Shown here: positions 27,183 through 36,900 of the stretch, piece by piece | Layout: each line of letters opens with the position of its first letter | Position numbering within the stretch: position 1 is the first letter of the stretch | Assembly: GCF_009192775.1 (NCBI RefSeq) | Contig: NZ_VTFX01000002.1 | Coordinates: 1 to 64,000 of the forward strand | Origin: Arthrobacter yangruifuii | GTDB lineage: Bacteria; Actinomycetota; Actinomycetes; Actinomycetales; Micrococcaceae | Direction: 5' to 3' | DNA: 64,000 nucleotides | Notes under the pieces: model-generated | What the model saw: the letters and a program-made list of their open reading frames with translations, nothing else | The model's database searches: none | Told to the model about the DNA's origin: nothing | Position numbers and translations under genes: made by a program

Positions 27183-29936
27183 GTGGCTAAGGGCCAATTT
27201 TCCCTCGTCGTCGCTCTGTACAACGTAGCTGAGTACGTGCCGACGTTTCTGAAGTCCCTGGAAGCGCAGACGTATCCGGTGCAGGATCTGGACATTGTGG
27301 TGATTGACGACGGCTCTACCGACGAGTCGCCTGCCCTCGTGGCGCAGTGGGCTCAGGGACGGGCGAATGTTCGTTTGGTCAGGAAAACCAACGGCGGACC
27401 CGGATCCGCGCGTAACGCCGGCCTGGATCTGGTGACCAATGCCTGGGTGACTTTCTGCGACCCGGATGATGCCTTCCACCCCCGGTATTTTGAACGGATC
27501 GCGGACTTTATCACCCGTGACACGCAGCAGTCGGCGCAGATGCTTGCCGGACGGTTGGTCCAGTTCAATGACGTGTCCCTGAAGACGTCACAGGGGCACC
27601 TGCTCAACCGGAAATTCCGTCTCGGGGATCAGCTGGTGGACCTGGACCTCAACCCGGAAAACATCCACATGCATGGGCCCACGACCTTCCTTCGCCGAGA
27701 GGTCATTGAGGCGCACAACCTTCGCTTTGATGAACGGATCCGGCCGAAGTTTGAAGACGCCAACCTGATCGGCCGGTACCTCGCGGCGGTCGAACGCCCT
27801 GTCCTTGGGCTGGTAGCGTCTGCCAGCTACTACTACCGCCGCCAGCGCAGCAGCGGTGCGTCACTGGTGCAGGGCACCTGGGGTGATCCGCGGGCCTACA
27901 GCGACCTGCCGGAACACGGCTGGCTGGGAATGCTGGAAGCAACCCGCCGCAGCAGAGGCCGGGTTCCGCATTGGGCACAGTACATGGTGCTTTACGACCT
28001 GGTGTGGTTCTACATAGATGACAAACGGATGCACAGTGACACCGGCTCTGCCACACCGGATCAGCAGGCGAACATGCACCGTCTGCTGGAGAAGATCGTC
28101 GCGCTGATCGACCAGGAGGTTATCGATACCTTCAGCGTGGTGAGCCAGGGATGGCTGTTCCACAACATCCTGCGCTCGTACTACAAAGGTCTGCGGGATG
28201 CTGAACTGCCGGTCCTGGAGGGAATCACCGAGCCGGAACAGCGGGTAACCACTTACCACTACCTCTTTCAGGGCCCCGTTCCGGTGGAGGAGTTTGCGGT
28301 GGACGGTGTTCCCCTGGCGCCCGTCTCCGCAAAGGTCATGGAACACCGGGTGCTGGGGCGGGTGCTTATCCGCGAACGGATCCTCGTGCTGCCCGCGGGA
28401 GAAGAAACCCGGATTCGGCTCGACGGAAAGCCTGCGCTCATCACCACGGACCGGGGTGTTCCGTTGCAGGCCGGGCGCACACCCGAACCTGCACCGTACC
28501 TTCAGCTGGAGGCCAGCCGGGCGGCGCGCCGTCGGACGTTGCCGGTCCGAGCCGGCAGGGTAACCGGGCGACTGTCCAAGGCACGTGCCGGCCTCACGGT
28601 GCGGCGGGTTCTGACAGGGCAATCGCGTTCCCGGACGGCTGCTGAGGCGGCAACCCGGGTCCTCCGGCGTCGGATCAACAGTGTCAAAGCCAGGCGGTCA
28701 ACTGCGGCAGACCAGGCGTTGATCCGCGCGGCACAGACTGAAGAAATCCGGTCGCGGTATAAGGATGCCTGGCTGCTCATGGACCGGATTGACCGGGCCG
28801 ATGATAATGCCGAGCACCTCTACCGGTACCTGATGAAGCACCGCCCGGAGATCAATGCCTTCTTCGTCATCAGCAAGGAGTGTCCGGACTGGGCTCGGCT
28901 GGAAGCCGAAGGGTTCCGCCTGGTCCCGTACGGTTCGGACGAATCGGTACTTCTCTTCCTGAACTCCGCCTACAAACTGTCCTCGCACGCCAACTGGAAT
29001 GTCGAATACCCAGTGAGCCGTAAACGCTTCGGTGATGGTACGGCGAAATTCGTTTATCTTCAGCACGGTGTCATCAAGGACGATATGTCCCGTTGGATCA
29101 ACGGCAAGAATGTCGCCGTGATGGTGACCAGCACCCGGGGGGAACACGAATCCATTGCCGGGGACAACAGCGTTTACCGGCTCTCGAACCAGCAGGCCAA
29201 GCTCACCGGCCTGCCCCGCTTCGATGCACTCCACTCGGCTTCGCTTCGGAATCCTGTAGCGGAGCGCTGCAATGTCCTGATCGCCCCCACGTGGCGCCAG
29301 TATGTGAAGAAGGTCATCGAGGTCTGTCCAAGCCCCGCGGAAGCCGCCGAGGCCTTTGAATCGACCGAGTTCGGGTCGACCTGGATGGCGTTGCTGCGGT
29401 CCCCGGAGTTGAAGGAACTCTGCCTCAGCCAGGGCCTCAACGTTCTCTTTATGCCCCATCCGGAGTTCGAATTCGTGGTGCCGTATCTGGATCTCCCGGA
29501 TTACGTGCAGGCTGTCAGGTACAGGGATGTGAGTGTCCAGGACGAACTGGTCAGGGCGCACACCATGATCACGGACCATTCCTCAATTGCCTTTGACGCC
29601 GCCTATGCCGGCAGCAACCTCATTTACATGCAGTTCGACGGCGATGAGATCTTCCGCGGCAAGCATGTGTACCGCAAGGGTTACTTTGACTACGCCCAGC
29701 AGGGTTTCGGGCCGGTGACAGAGGATGTCAGCGGGGCATTGCAGGAACTCGAACGCGTGATTGCCCGAGGCATGGTGCGCGAACAACGCTACGAGGACCG
29801 GGTGCGGAACACCTTTCCGTTCTGGGATTCCCAATCGTGTGCGCGGATTACCGCGGCTGTTGAGAATCTGGGACGCCCCTGGAACGAGCAGGTGTCCCTG
29901 GAGGAACTGCAAGGCGCGGACGGTCAGACCACATGA
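27183..29936 (+). CDS. GT2-CDP-glycerol glycerophosphotransferase fusion, divergent TagB-like
   Basis: The 917-residue protein opens with a GT2 domain (SLVVALYNVAEYVPTFLKSL, VIDDGSTDES, TFCDPDDAFHP). A middle region (about 230-500) follows that I do not recognise. The C-terminal module (about 525-895) has TagB-type landmarks: VYLQHGVIKDDM, LIAPTWRQY, FMPHPEFE and MITDHSSIAFDAAY. The HG and DHSS motifs match the CDP-glycerol transferase fold but differ from the WHGTP/TDYSS form of its neighbours, so its acceptor or role (for example priming) may differ. A GTG start follows ctggaga. The next gene overlaps it by ATGA. Confidence 0.86.
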   Translation: MAKGQFSLVVALYNVAEYVPTFLKSLEAQTYPVQDLDIVVIDDGSTDESPALVAQWAQGRANVRLVRKTNGGPGSARNAGLDLVTNAWVTFCDPDDAFHPRYFERIADFITRDTQQSAQMLAGRLVQFNDVSLKTSQGHLLNRKFRLGDQLVDLDLNPENIHMHGPTTFLRREVIEAHNLRFDERIRPKFEDANLIGRYLAAVERPVLGLVASASYYYRRQRSSGASLVQGTWGDPRAYSDLPEHGWLGMLEATRRSRGRVPHWAQYMVLYDLVWFYIDDKRMHSDTGSATPDQQANMHRLLEKIVALIDQEVIDTFSVVSQGWLFHNILRSYYKGLRDAELPVLEGITEPEQRVTTYHYLFQGPVPVEEFAVDGVPLAPVSAKVMEHRVLGRVLIRERILVLPAGEETRIRLDGKPALITTDRGVPLQAGRTPEPAPYLQLEASRAARRRTLPVRAGRVTGRLSKARAGLTVRRVLTGQSRSRTAAEAATRVLRRRINSVKARRSTAADQALIRAAQTEEIRSRYKDAWLLMDRIDRADDNAEHLYRYLMKHRPEINAFFVISKECPDWARLEAEGFRLVPYGSDESVLLFLNSAYKLSSHANWNVEYPVSRKRFGDGTAKFVYLQHGVIKDDMSRWINGKNVAVMVTSTRGEHESIAGDNSVYRLSNQQAKLTGLPRFDALHSASLRNPVAERCNVLIAPTWRQYVKKVIEVCPSPAEAAEAFESTEFGSTWMALLRSPELKELCLSQGLNVLFMPHPEFEFVVPYLDLPDYVQAVRYRDVSVQDELVRAHTMITDHSSIAFDAAYAGSNLIYMQFDGDEIFRGKHVYRKGYFDYAQQGFGPVTEDVSGALQELERVIARGMVREQRYEDRVRNTFPFWDSQSCARITAAVENLGRPWNEQVSLEELQGADGQTT

Positions 29937-32896
29937 AGAGCACGCGTTGGCTTAAGCGCGGAATGAAAGGGCTGCTGCAGCGGGCTGAGGCGACAGCAGC
30001 GGCAGGGCCGGCACCGGTGGTGGACCTGGGGGAGCCGGCACCTGCAGTATGGCCCGCTCCGGAGGCGGTGCCCGCCCCGGTTCGGGATCCCGCAGCGCTG
30101 GGCAGGTGGTTGGAGGAACTGCGGTCTCATGCCGCTGTCGTCGACTCCGATGCTCCCGAAACGGCGGCGAGGCAGTGGTACGCACAGCGCCTAATCGAGC
30201 TGATGCCCCATGTCGAAGCCCTGCAGCACAGCGGCGATGAGCATTTTGCGCTCCTGCAGAAGTTCGTTTCCACAGTGGTCCAGGGGACGGACGGGCAGGA
30301 GGTCCTGGCGGCAGTCGGCGTTCACGAACGGGTGATGCTCGCGTTGACGGCCGAGGGACGGCGCAGTGATCTCCTGGTGGTTCTCGCGGATCTGCAGGAT
30401 CACGGCAGGAGTTATCCAACGGCACCGACAACCGACGCAACGGCGGCCGGCCAGCTGGCAGCAGAGCCGGGGTATCTTCCGTTGCTGCCAGGACCCGTTG
30501 AACCCGGGCTGCTGAGCCTGGCCCCGGTTGACCTGCCGGTCACTGCGCGGTTGACCCGGTTCGAATGGGCAGGAGACGGAATCCTGATTATCGGGGGATG
30601 GGCCTTTCTTCCGGGCCTTGATCCAGAAGAGTGTGACCTGGACCTGGAACTCCGGCAGCAAGGGGCGGGAGCTGTCACAGCGCTCGCCGTTCGCAGGGAG
30701 CAGGACCCGGGCATCGACACCGCTGCCGCGGACCGCTGGCGTTCCTACGCCGCGGCGGGGTTCAGCGTTTCGGTGGATACACGTACTCTTGCCGGCCTGG
30801 GACAGCCGGGTGGAGCAGGGGAATGGTCGCTGCAGGTGACCCTGCGGACGGGTGGCGGATTCTCCGCCTCCGATGTGGTCCGGATCCGCGACATCGATCG
30901 GGTGCCGCGACGCTTTCCGGTGGGGCCGCCGGTGAGTACCCGCACCCGGGTGATCGGATTGATGGATGCGGCCCAAGGGCTTCGGCTCAAAACCGTCCGG
31001 TATTCGTGCGCTGCGTCCATCTGTGAAGTTGAGGGGTCTACGGTGACGGTGGGTTTCGCCGACCCGGACGACGTCCTGCCCTTGGCGCTGTACCTGGAGG
31101 CACCCGGCGAATCCCGGCTGGAGTTCCGGCGGGAAACTTCCGGAACGCGGTTTACCGTCGATGCGTCCCCCCTGACGGCAGCCGTTCCCGCCGGAGGCAA
31201 GGAGAAACGCTGGACACTTCAGGCACTGCTGCCCAACGGGAGGACGGAGCCGGTGGGATGGGCCGGGTCGGGAACGGGGCTGGCAGACGTCTCCGATCCG
31301 TCGGCAGCCCTGCGTGCGGAGTGCACCGGGTACGGGTACCTCCAGTTGTCGCTGCGCACGGAGCGCGTGACGCTGAGCCAGGCCCGGACGGACGGCGCCG
31401 CCCTCATCCTGGAAGGGTGGGTGGACCGGCTCCCCGGCTCCCCGGCTCCGGTGCTGCCTGAACTGATGCTGAGGACCGCCCGCAATGAGGTCCTGCCGTC
31501 TTCCACGTGCTGGCTGGATGAGTCCGGCCGCTTCCAAACGGTGTTTCCCCTTCTGCAGGACAAATGGGGATACGGTGTCTCCGCGTTAGAGCAAGGGCAT
31601 TACCGGGTGCTCCGCTATACAGGCGGCGCCGCGACGGCACGGGTACCCGCACTTGGGCACTTGCTCACGGACCTGCCGCTGCACTTCCAGCACGAGCTGT
31701 TGAGTCTCGAAATGGTGGGGGAGGGCAACGAGCAGGACCTGGTGCTGCGTGTGGGTGTCCCTCGAACAACGGCCGAACAAACCGTCCTGGCCCGGAGCAG
31801 GGCCGTTGCGGCCTACTCCCAAACCGCTGAGCCCGTGGACTCCGGCGTTGTTCTGTTTGAGACCTTCGACGGCAAATCCTGTTCCGACAGCGGACGGGGC
31901 ATCAGTGACTGCCTCGGAGACCGGGCCCCGGAACTGCAGCGCTTCTGGACTGTTGCGGACTTCTCTGTACCGGTCCCCGCGGGCTGCATCCCCGTATTGA
32001 GGGAAAGCGCGGCATGGTTTCGGCTGCTCGCAACCGCTGGGTATCTGGTCAACAACAACAACTTTCCGCACTACTTCCGCAAACGCCCGGGGCAGTTCTA
32101 CCTGCAGACCTGGCACGGAACACCGTTGAAACGCGTCGGTGCTGACACCCCCATTGCCGGCACAACCGCCTCTTACCGGGCACTCATTGCACGGGAAGCG
32201 GCCAGCTGGGACATACTGCTCACACAGAATGAATTCGCTGCCGAGACTTTGGCCGCTGCCTTCAGCTATTGGGGCGAGCCTGCGGTTTTTGGGTATCCGC
32301 GCAACGATGCCTTGGCAGCGGCGACAGCATTCACCCGGAGGGCAGAGGCACGGCAGAGGCTGGGAATCGCGGACGGCCGCCAGGTGCTGCTCTACGTTCC
32401 CACCTGGCGGGACAACGGAGGGTCAGCGAATCCCTATCTGGATTTCGAGACCGCCACGGCAGGGCTGGGAGAGGATTATGTGTTGCTCTACCGGGGGCAC
32501 CACAAGTTTGCTGCCCGGCGGAAAACTACCGGGCAGAACCATTATGTGGACGTCACCGCATATCCGGAGATCAATGACCTCTATCTTGCAGCCGACCTGC
32601 TGGTCACTGACTACTCCTCGGCCATGTTCGATTTTTGCGTCACAGGTAAACCGATGTATTTCCTGACTCCGGACCTTACCCAGTACCGCGACTCCGAACG
32701 GGGTTTCTACTTTGATTTCGAGAGCCAGGCGCCCGGCCCCTTGGTTGTGACCACGGAGGATCTGGTGACCGCAATTCTGGACAATGCGGCTGCCCGGACC
32801 TCGTATGCAGGCCGATACCGGGATTTTGTCCACCGATATGCGCCGGCGGATGACGGCGCTGCGGCTGCCCGCGTTGTTGATGCGGTATGGGGCTAA
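29933..32896 (+). CDS. Large CDP-glycerol glycerophosphotransferase family protein with beta-rich N-terminal region
   Basis: The 987-residue protein lacks an N-terminal GT2 domain. Residues 1-170 are helical and Ala/Pro-rich. Residues about 190-620 look like repeated beta-sandwich modules (for example FEWAGDGILIIGGWAF and, later, GAALILEGWVDRL), resembling linker/trimerisation regions of teichoic acid glycosyltransferases. The C-terminal TagF-type domain (about 660-985) has NNNNFPHYFRK, LQTWHGTPLKRVG, YVPTWRDNGG and LVTDYSSAMFDFC. The ATG overlaps the upstream stop, so it is translated with its neighbour. The predicted role is polyol-phosphate polymerisation at the membrane. Confidence 0.86.
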   Translation: MKSTRWLKRGMKGLLQRAEATAAAGPAPVVDLGEPAPAVWPAPEAVPAPVRDPAALGRWLEELRSHAAVVDSDAPETAARQWYAQRLIELMPHVEALQHSGDEHFALLQKFVSTVVQGTDGQEVLAAVGVHERVMLALTAEGRRSDLLVVLADLQDHGRSYPTAPTTDATAAGQLAAEPGYLPLLPGPVEPGLLSLAPVDLPVTARLTRFEWAGDGILIIGGWAFLPGLDPEECDLDLELRQQGAGAVTALAVRREQDPGIDTAAADRWRSYAAAGFSVSVDTRTLAGLGQPGGAGEWSLQVTLRTGGGFSASDVVRIRDIDRVPRRFPVGPPVSTRTRVIGLMDAAQGLRLKTVRYSCAASICEVEGSTVTVGFADPDDVLPLALYLEAPGESRLEFRRETSGTRFTVDASPLTAAVPAGGKEKRWTLQALLPNGRTEPVGWAGSGTGLADVSDPSAALRAECTGYGYLQLSLRTERVTLSQARTDGAALILEGWVDRLPGSPAPVLPELMLRTARNEVLPSSTCWLDESGRFQTVFPLLQDKWGYGVSALEQGHYRVLRYTGGAATARVPALGHLLTDLPLHFQHELLSLEMVGEGNEQDLVLRVGVPRTTAEQTVLARSRAVAAYSQTAEPVDSGVVLFETFDGKSCSDSGRGISDCLGDRAPELQRFWTVADFSVPVPAGCIPVLRESAAWFRLLATAGYLVNNNNFPHYFRKRPGQFYLQTWHGTPLKRVGADTPIAGTTASYRALIAREAASWDILLTQNEFAAETLAAAFSYWGEPAVFGYPRNDALAAATAFTRRAEARQRLGIADGRQVLLYVPTWRDNGGSANPYLDFETATAGLGEDYVLLYRGHHKFAARRKTTGQNHYVDVTAYPEINDLYLAADLLVTDYSSAMFDFCVTGKPMYFLTPDLTQYRDSERGFYFDFESQAPGPLVVTTEDLVTAILDNAAARTSYAGRYRDFVHRYAPADDGAAAARVVDAVWG

Positions 32897-33121
32897 GCGG
32901 AAGGATCGACGGTGTTTGACACTTGACCAGGCCATGGCCCGAGAGATGTGTGCTGCGGTGCCCTTACGAAACTGATGCCTGTGATTCACCCTTTGTTCAT
33001 ATTCCGCGTATCCTGTAGCCGGGGGACCGCTGGATTGATAATTGGCGGCGTGCAGCAGGGGAGCTGCAAGTACTTGTAGGGTATTTCCCTCAAGACGTAT
33101 CTCCGACTGACAGGACATCAA

Positions 33122-33838
33122 ATGACCGTGCAAGCCGTTATTCTCGCCGCCGGAATGGGAACCAGGCTTGCCCGGCCGCATCCCAAATCCCTGACTCAGT
33201 TGGACGATGGACGGACCATCATGACGCAGCAGGTGGAGAACCTCCGGGCTGCCTTCGGGGAAGAACTCCGGCTAACAATCGTTGTGGGCTATAAGCTCGA
33301 GCAGATTTTGGAACATGTCCCTGATGCTTCCTTCGTTTACAACGAAGCCTTTGACCAGACCAACACGTCGAAGAGTCTGCTGAAAGCCCTGCGGAATTCT
33401 GCTGACGGCGGCGTGCTTTGGATGAACGGGGACGTGGTCTTCGATCCAGCCATATTGGACTTTCTTCGTTCCCATATTGAAGCGGATCGTTCCTTCGTCT
33501 CTGTTGATACTTCGTCCGTCTCCGATGAGGAAGTGAAGTACACCGTCGATGGCGATGGATACGTAGCTCAGCTTTCGAAAACCGTACCTGCAGCTCTTGG
33601 TGAAGCCGTCGGGATCAACTTTGTTTCCTCGCACGACAAGAGGAAGCTCATCGAGCGCCTCTTTGAGGTTGACGATCAGGACTACTTCGAACGGGCCATG
33701 GAGAAGACGATTGAGGCTGACGGCTCCAAATATTTACCTGCAGATATTGGTCAGTATTACGCCGTTGAGGTCGATTTTGCCGCCGATTTAGTACGCGCCA
33801 ACGAAGAGTTGACGAATGCTTCCATAGCCGTACGCTAA
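33122..33838 (+). CDS. LicC-like nucleotidyltransferase
   Basis: This 238-residue protein is a GT-A fold NTP transferase. It has the nucleotide-binding start AVILAAGMGTRLARPHPKSL and a metal-site aspartate in WMNGDVVF (near residue 103). Size and layout fit LicC-type phosphocholine cytidylyltransferases and small sugar-phosphate nucleotidyltransferases, so it may make the CDP- or UDP-activated precursor used by the nearby polymerases. The product is not determinable by eye. A caggac site precedes the ATG. It lies in the AT-richer part of the locus. Confidence 0.82.
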   Translation: MTVQAVILAAGMGTRLARPHPKSLTQLDDGRTIMTQQVENLRAAFGEELRLTIVVGYKLEQILEHVPDASFVYNEAFDQTNTSKSLLKALRNSADGGVLWMNGDVVFDPAILDFLRSHIEADRSFVSVDTSSVSDEEVKYTVDGDGYVAQLSKTVPAALGEAVGINFVSSHDKRKLIERLFEVDDQDYFERAMEKTIEADGSKYLPADIGQYYAVEVDFAADLVRANEELTNASIAVR

Positions 33839-33913
33839 GTGCCAAAAGTTGTGTTCACCTAAATACGCGGAATACAGACTGCAATCGATTTATCTATATT
33901 TACTAGGAGTACC

Positions 33914-36900
33914 ATGCTCGGATGGCAGGCCGCCTACGCGAAAGCACGAAGTGATGAGAAAAAGGGTAAGTGGGACTCTGCCATCCAGATATACTCCTCA
34001 CTCATCCGCCATGGAGAAGATGAGAACCCTAGGGTCGTATTTCGCCTCGGGCATGCCTTGTTTCGGCGCGATCGGTTAGAGGAAGCTGCCCAGTACCTGG
34101 AGCGCGCCGTCTCCTTGGAACCGGGGAACGCCAACTGGCACTATCGGTTGGGATTCGTCCTAGAGCGACAAAAAAGTTATGCCAGTGCGATTCTTCATTA
34201 CGACGCAGCGCTCGAAATCGACCCTACACAGACCAAGTGGCAAGATCGCAAGCTGAAGTGTGCTGCGCACATTGACAACCAGCAACGTGCTGTGCGTACA
34301 TCGGAACTCAATGACGTGATGGGTAGTAACGGGCCCGATTGGGAACGATTGGACCTGTTGGAAGCCGGCTATGACGTCCACCAATCGGATAAGAACTGGT
34401 TGAAGAGTCTGGCCGCGGCACGTTTCCGCATGCTGCGGTATGAAGGGGCTGCAGAGCTGTACACAGAGGTAGTAGAGCTCGACCCTTTGGACGCCGAGTC
34501 CCACTTCATGCGGGGATGGGCGTGGCAGAAGTGCGGGCGTACCGTGATAGCTGATAAATGCTTCGCTCGTGCCTCGGAGCTCGATACCCGGCATGACGCA
34601 AAAAGCTTTGGTGTTGGCGGTTTCTATCAGAGCAGAGGCCAATGGCGGCTTGCAGCGGAGGCATATGTTAGTGAATTGAGGGTCCAACCCGAGAATCCGG
34701 AACTCAACTTTCGGGCGGGAATGGCCCTGCAAAAAATTTACGCTTGGAAAGAATCCGAACGGTATCTAGCCCGGGCAGTGGTGCTGAATCCCGCAGTTCC
34801 ACAGTGGCACTACCGCCGCGGTTTGTCCTTCGAGCGCCTCGGCGAGATGCACCAGGCCGCCGCCAGTTACGCCGAGGCTGCGAGTAGATCGAATGGCAAG
34901 AATCCCTACTGGTCTTACCGCCTAGGCGAGGTGCGAGCGGCTATGGGAGATTACGAGGGCGCTTGCGATGCCTATCGGGAGTCGTACACACCTCCTAAGG
35001 CCTCTGACCTGGACCAAATGAGCGACGCAGGTAATGCTCGGAACGATTATGACGAGAACCTGCTGCATCAGACATTGCTGGAAGCCCTATCCAGCCAATC
35101 GGGGAGCCTCTGCTATATTCTCGGGCGTAAAGCCGAAGCCCTAGGGAAGTTGACAGTGGCTGAAGACGCATACAGAGCAGCGCTTGCTAGGCTGGAAGAA
35201 CACTCTTCAGAAGTCCATTACCGCCTCGGACGGGTCTTGGATGGGCAACATAAATGGCGCGAAGGTGCGGAAGTCTATTCAAATGTCAGGATATTCAAGC
35301 GACCCTTCGGTGTGGATGTAGCGCCATACTTAAAGTCGGCAAGTTCCAAAAAATCCATGACATATTTGGAGTACGCCGAAACCGTTCGGATTGAAGACCG
35401 TGTTGTTCTATACGAGAGCAGCCACGGTGTATCCGTCTCGTGTAACCCGCTGGCGATTTACAGACAACTGATTGCGGACCCTCGCTTCGAGGGATTCACC
35501 CATGTTTGGGTTTTGAACGAAAAGCGCCGTATACCCGCGGAAATGCGCGATCGGCCGGACGTCATATTCATATCGAGAGAATCTGATTTATATCTCCGCT
35601 ATATCGCATCAGCAAAATATCTTATCAACAACAACACATTCCCTCCGTACTTCGTTCGCCGTGTTGGGCAGTACTACCTGAACACCTGGCATGGGACTCC
35701 GATTAAGACACTCGGGCGTGATATCAAGAGCGGCGTAATGGACCACAAAAACGCTGCGCGGAATTTTCTCCAGGCAACGCACATGGTATTCCCAAACAAG
35801 TTCACTGCCGACTGCCAAATGGATAAATACGATGTTGCGAACCTCTATGCCGGCGAGTTAGCGCTAACCGGGTATCCGCGGAATGATGTACTTGCGGTAC
35901 CCGATATAGTCGCCAATGAGGGTCTCCGTGAACGCCTAGGTATTCCTTTTGACAAAAAGGTTGTCCTCTATGCCCCGACTTGGCGCGGAACTCTCGCCAG
36001 TAAGAACTTGGACGAGACGCGGTTGGCCGAGGATCTAGATTCCTTTAGCAGTGATGAATGGCATTTTCTGTATCGAGGACATTCGGTTAACGATGGCTCA
36101 ATTTCGGGATCCTATACCGACCTCTACAGCGTTCCCGGGGATATTGATACCAACGACCTTTTGGCGATCGTTGACGTCCTTGTGACGGATTACTCGAGCA
36201 TTATGTTCGACTTCATGGCTACCCACAAACCTATCGTTTACTATGCCTATGACCTCGAGCAGTATCAATCGGAACGGGGCCTGTACTTCGACTTGAACGA
36301 CATGGGCGGTTTCCTGTGCGAGGACGTGGATAGCGCGCTTTCCGCGATTCGCTCTGCAGTACTTGGCGTCTCTGCCCGCAGCGTTAGTGCTCCATTCGTA
36401 CAGGAACTGGTTCGACTGGAGCAGGGCCAGTCCGCACGACGTGCAGTCGAGTTCTTCTTCTTCGGGAGCACCGAGTTTAAGCTTGCGGCGAGTGGTGACG
36501 GCCGGGCAAATGCGCTCTTCTATGCGGGATCATTCATTCCAAACGGCGTGACGGCTTCATATCTGAACTTAGTAAGTCAGTTGCCGGATGATAAATGGAA
36601 CTTCCATACCGTGGTTGATCCCGTCGCTGTCGCGTCCGAACCAGGTCGGCAAGCCAAATTCAATGCCAATCCGGCCCATATCCGAGCCATCGGAAGAGTG
36701 GGGACCCATCTTGTGACTCCAGAGGAGCGGTGGGTTATAGACAAGTTCAATACACAGCACGATCTTGATAGCGAAGAGTTATGGGATATATACCACCGTG
36801 CCCATCGCCGGGAATTTGTGCGAATATTTGGCCATGCAGAGTTTGATGCCATAATCTGCTTCGAGGGATATGCCAGATTCTGGGCATCCCTTTTAGGGGC

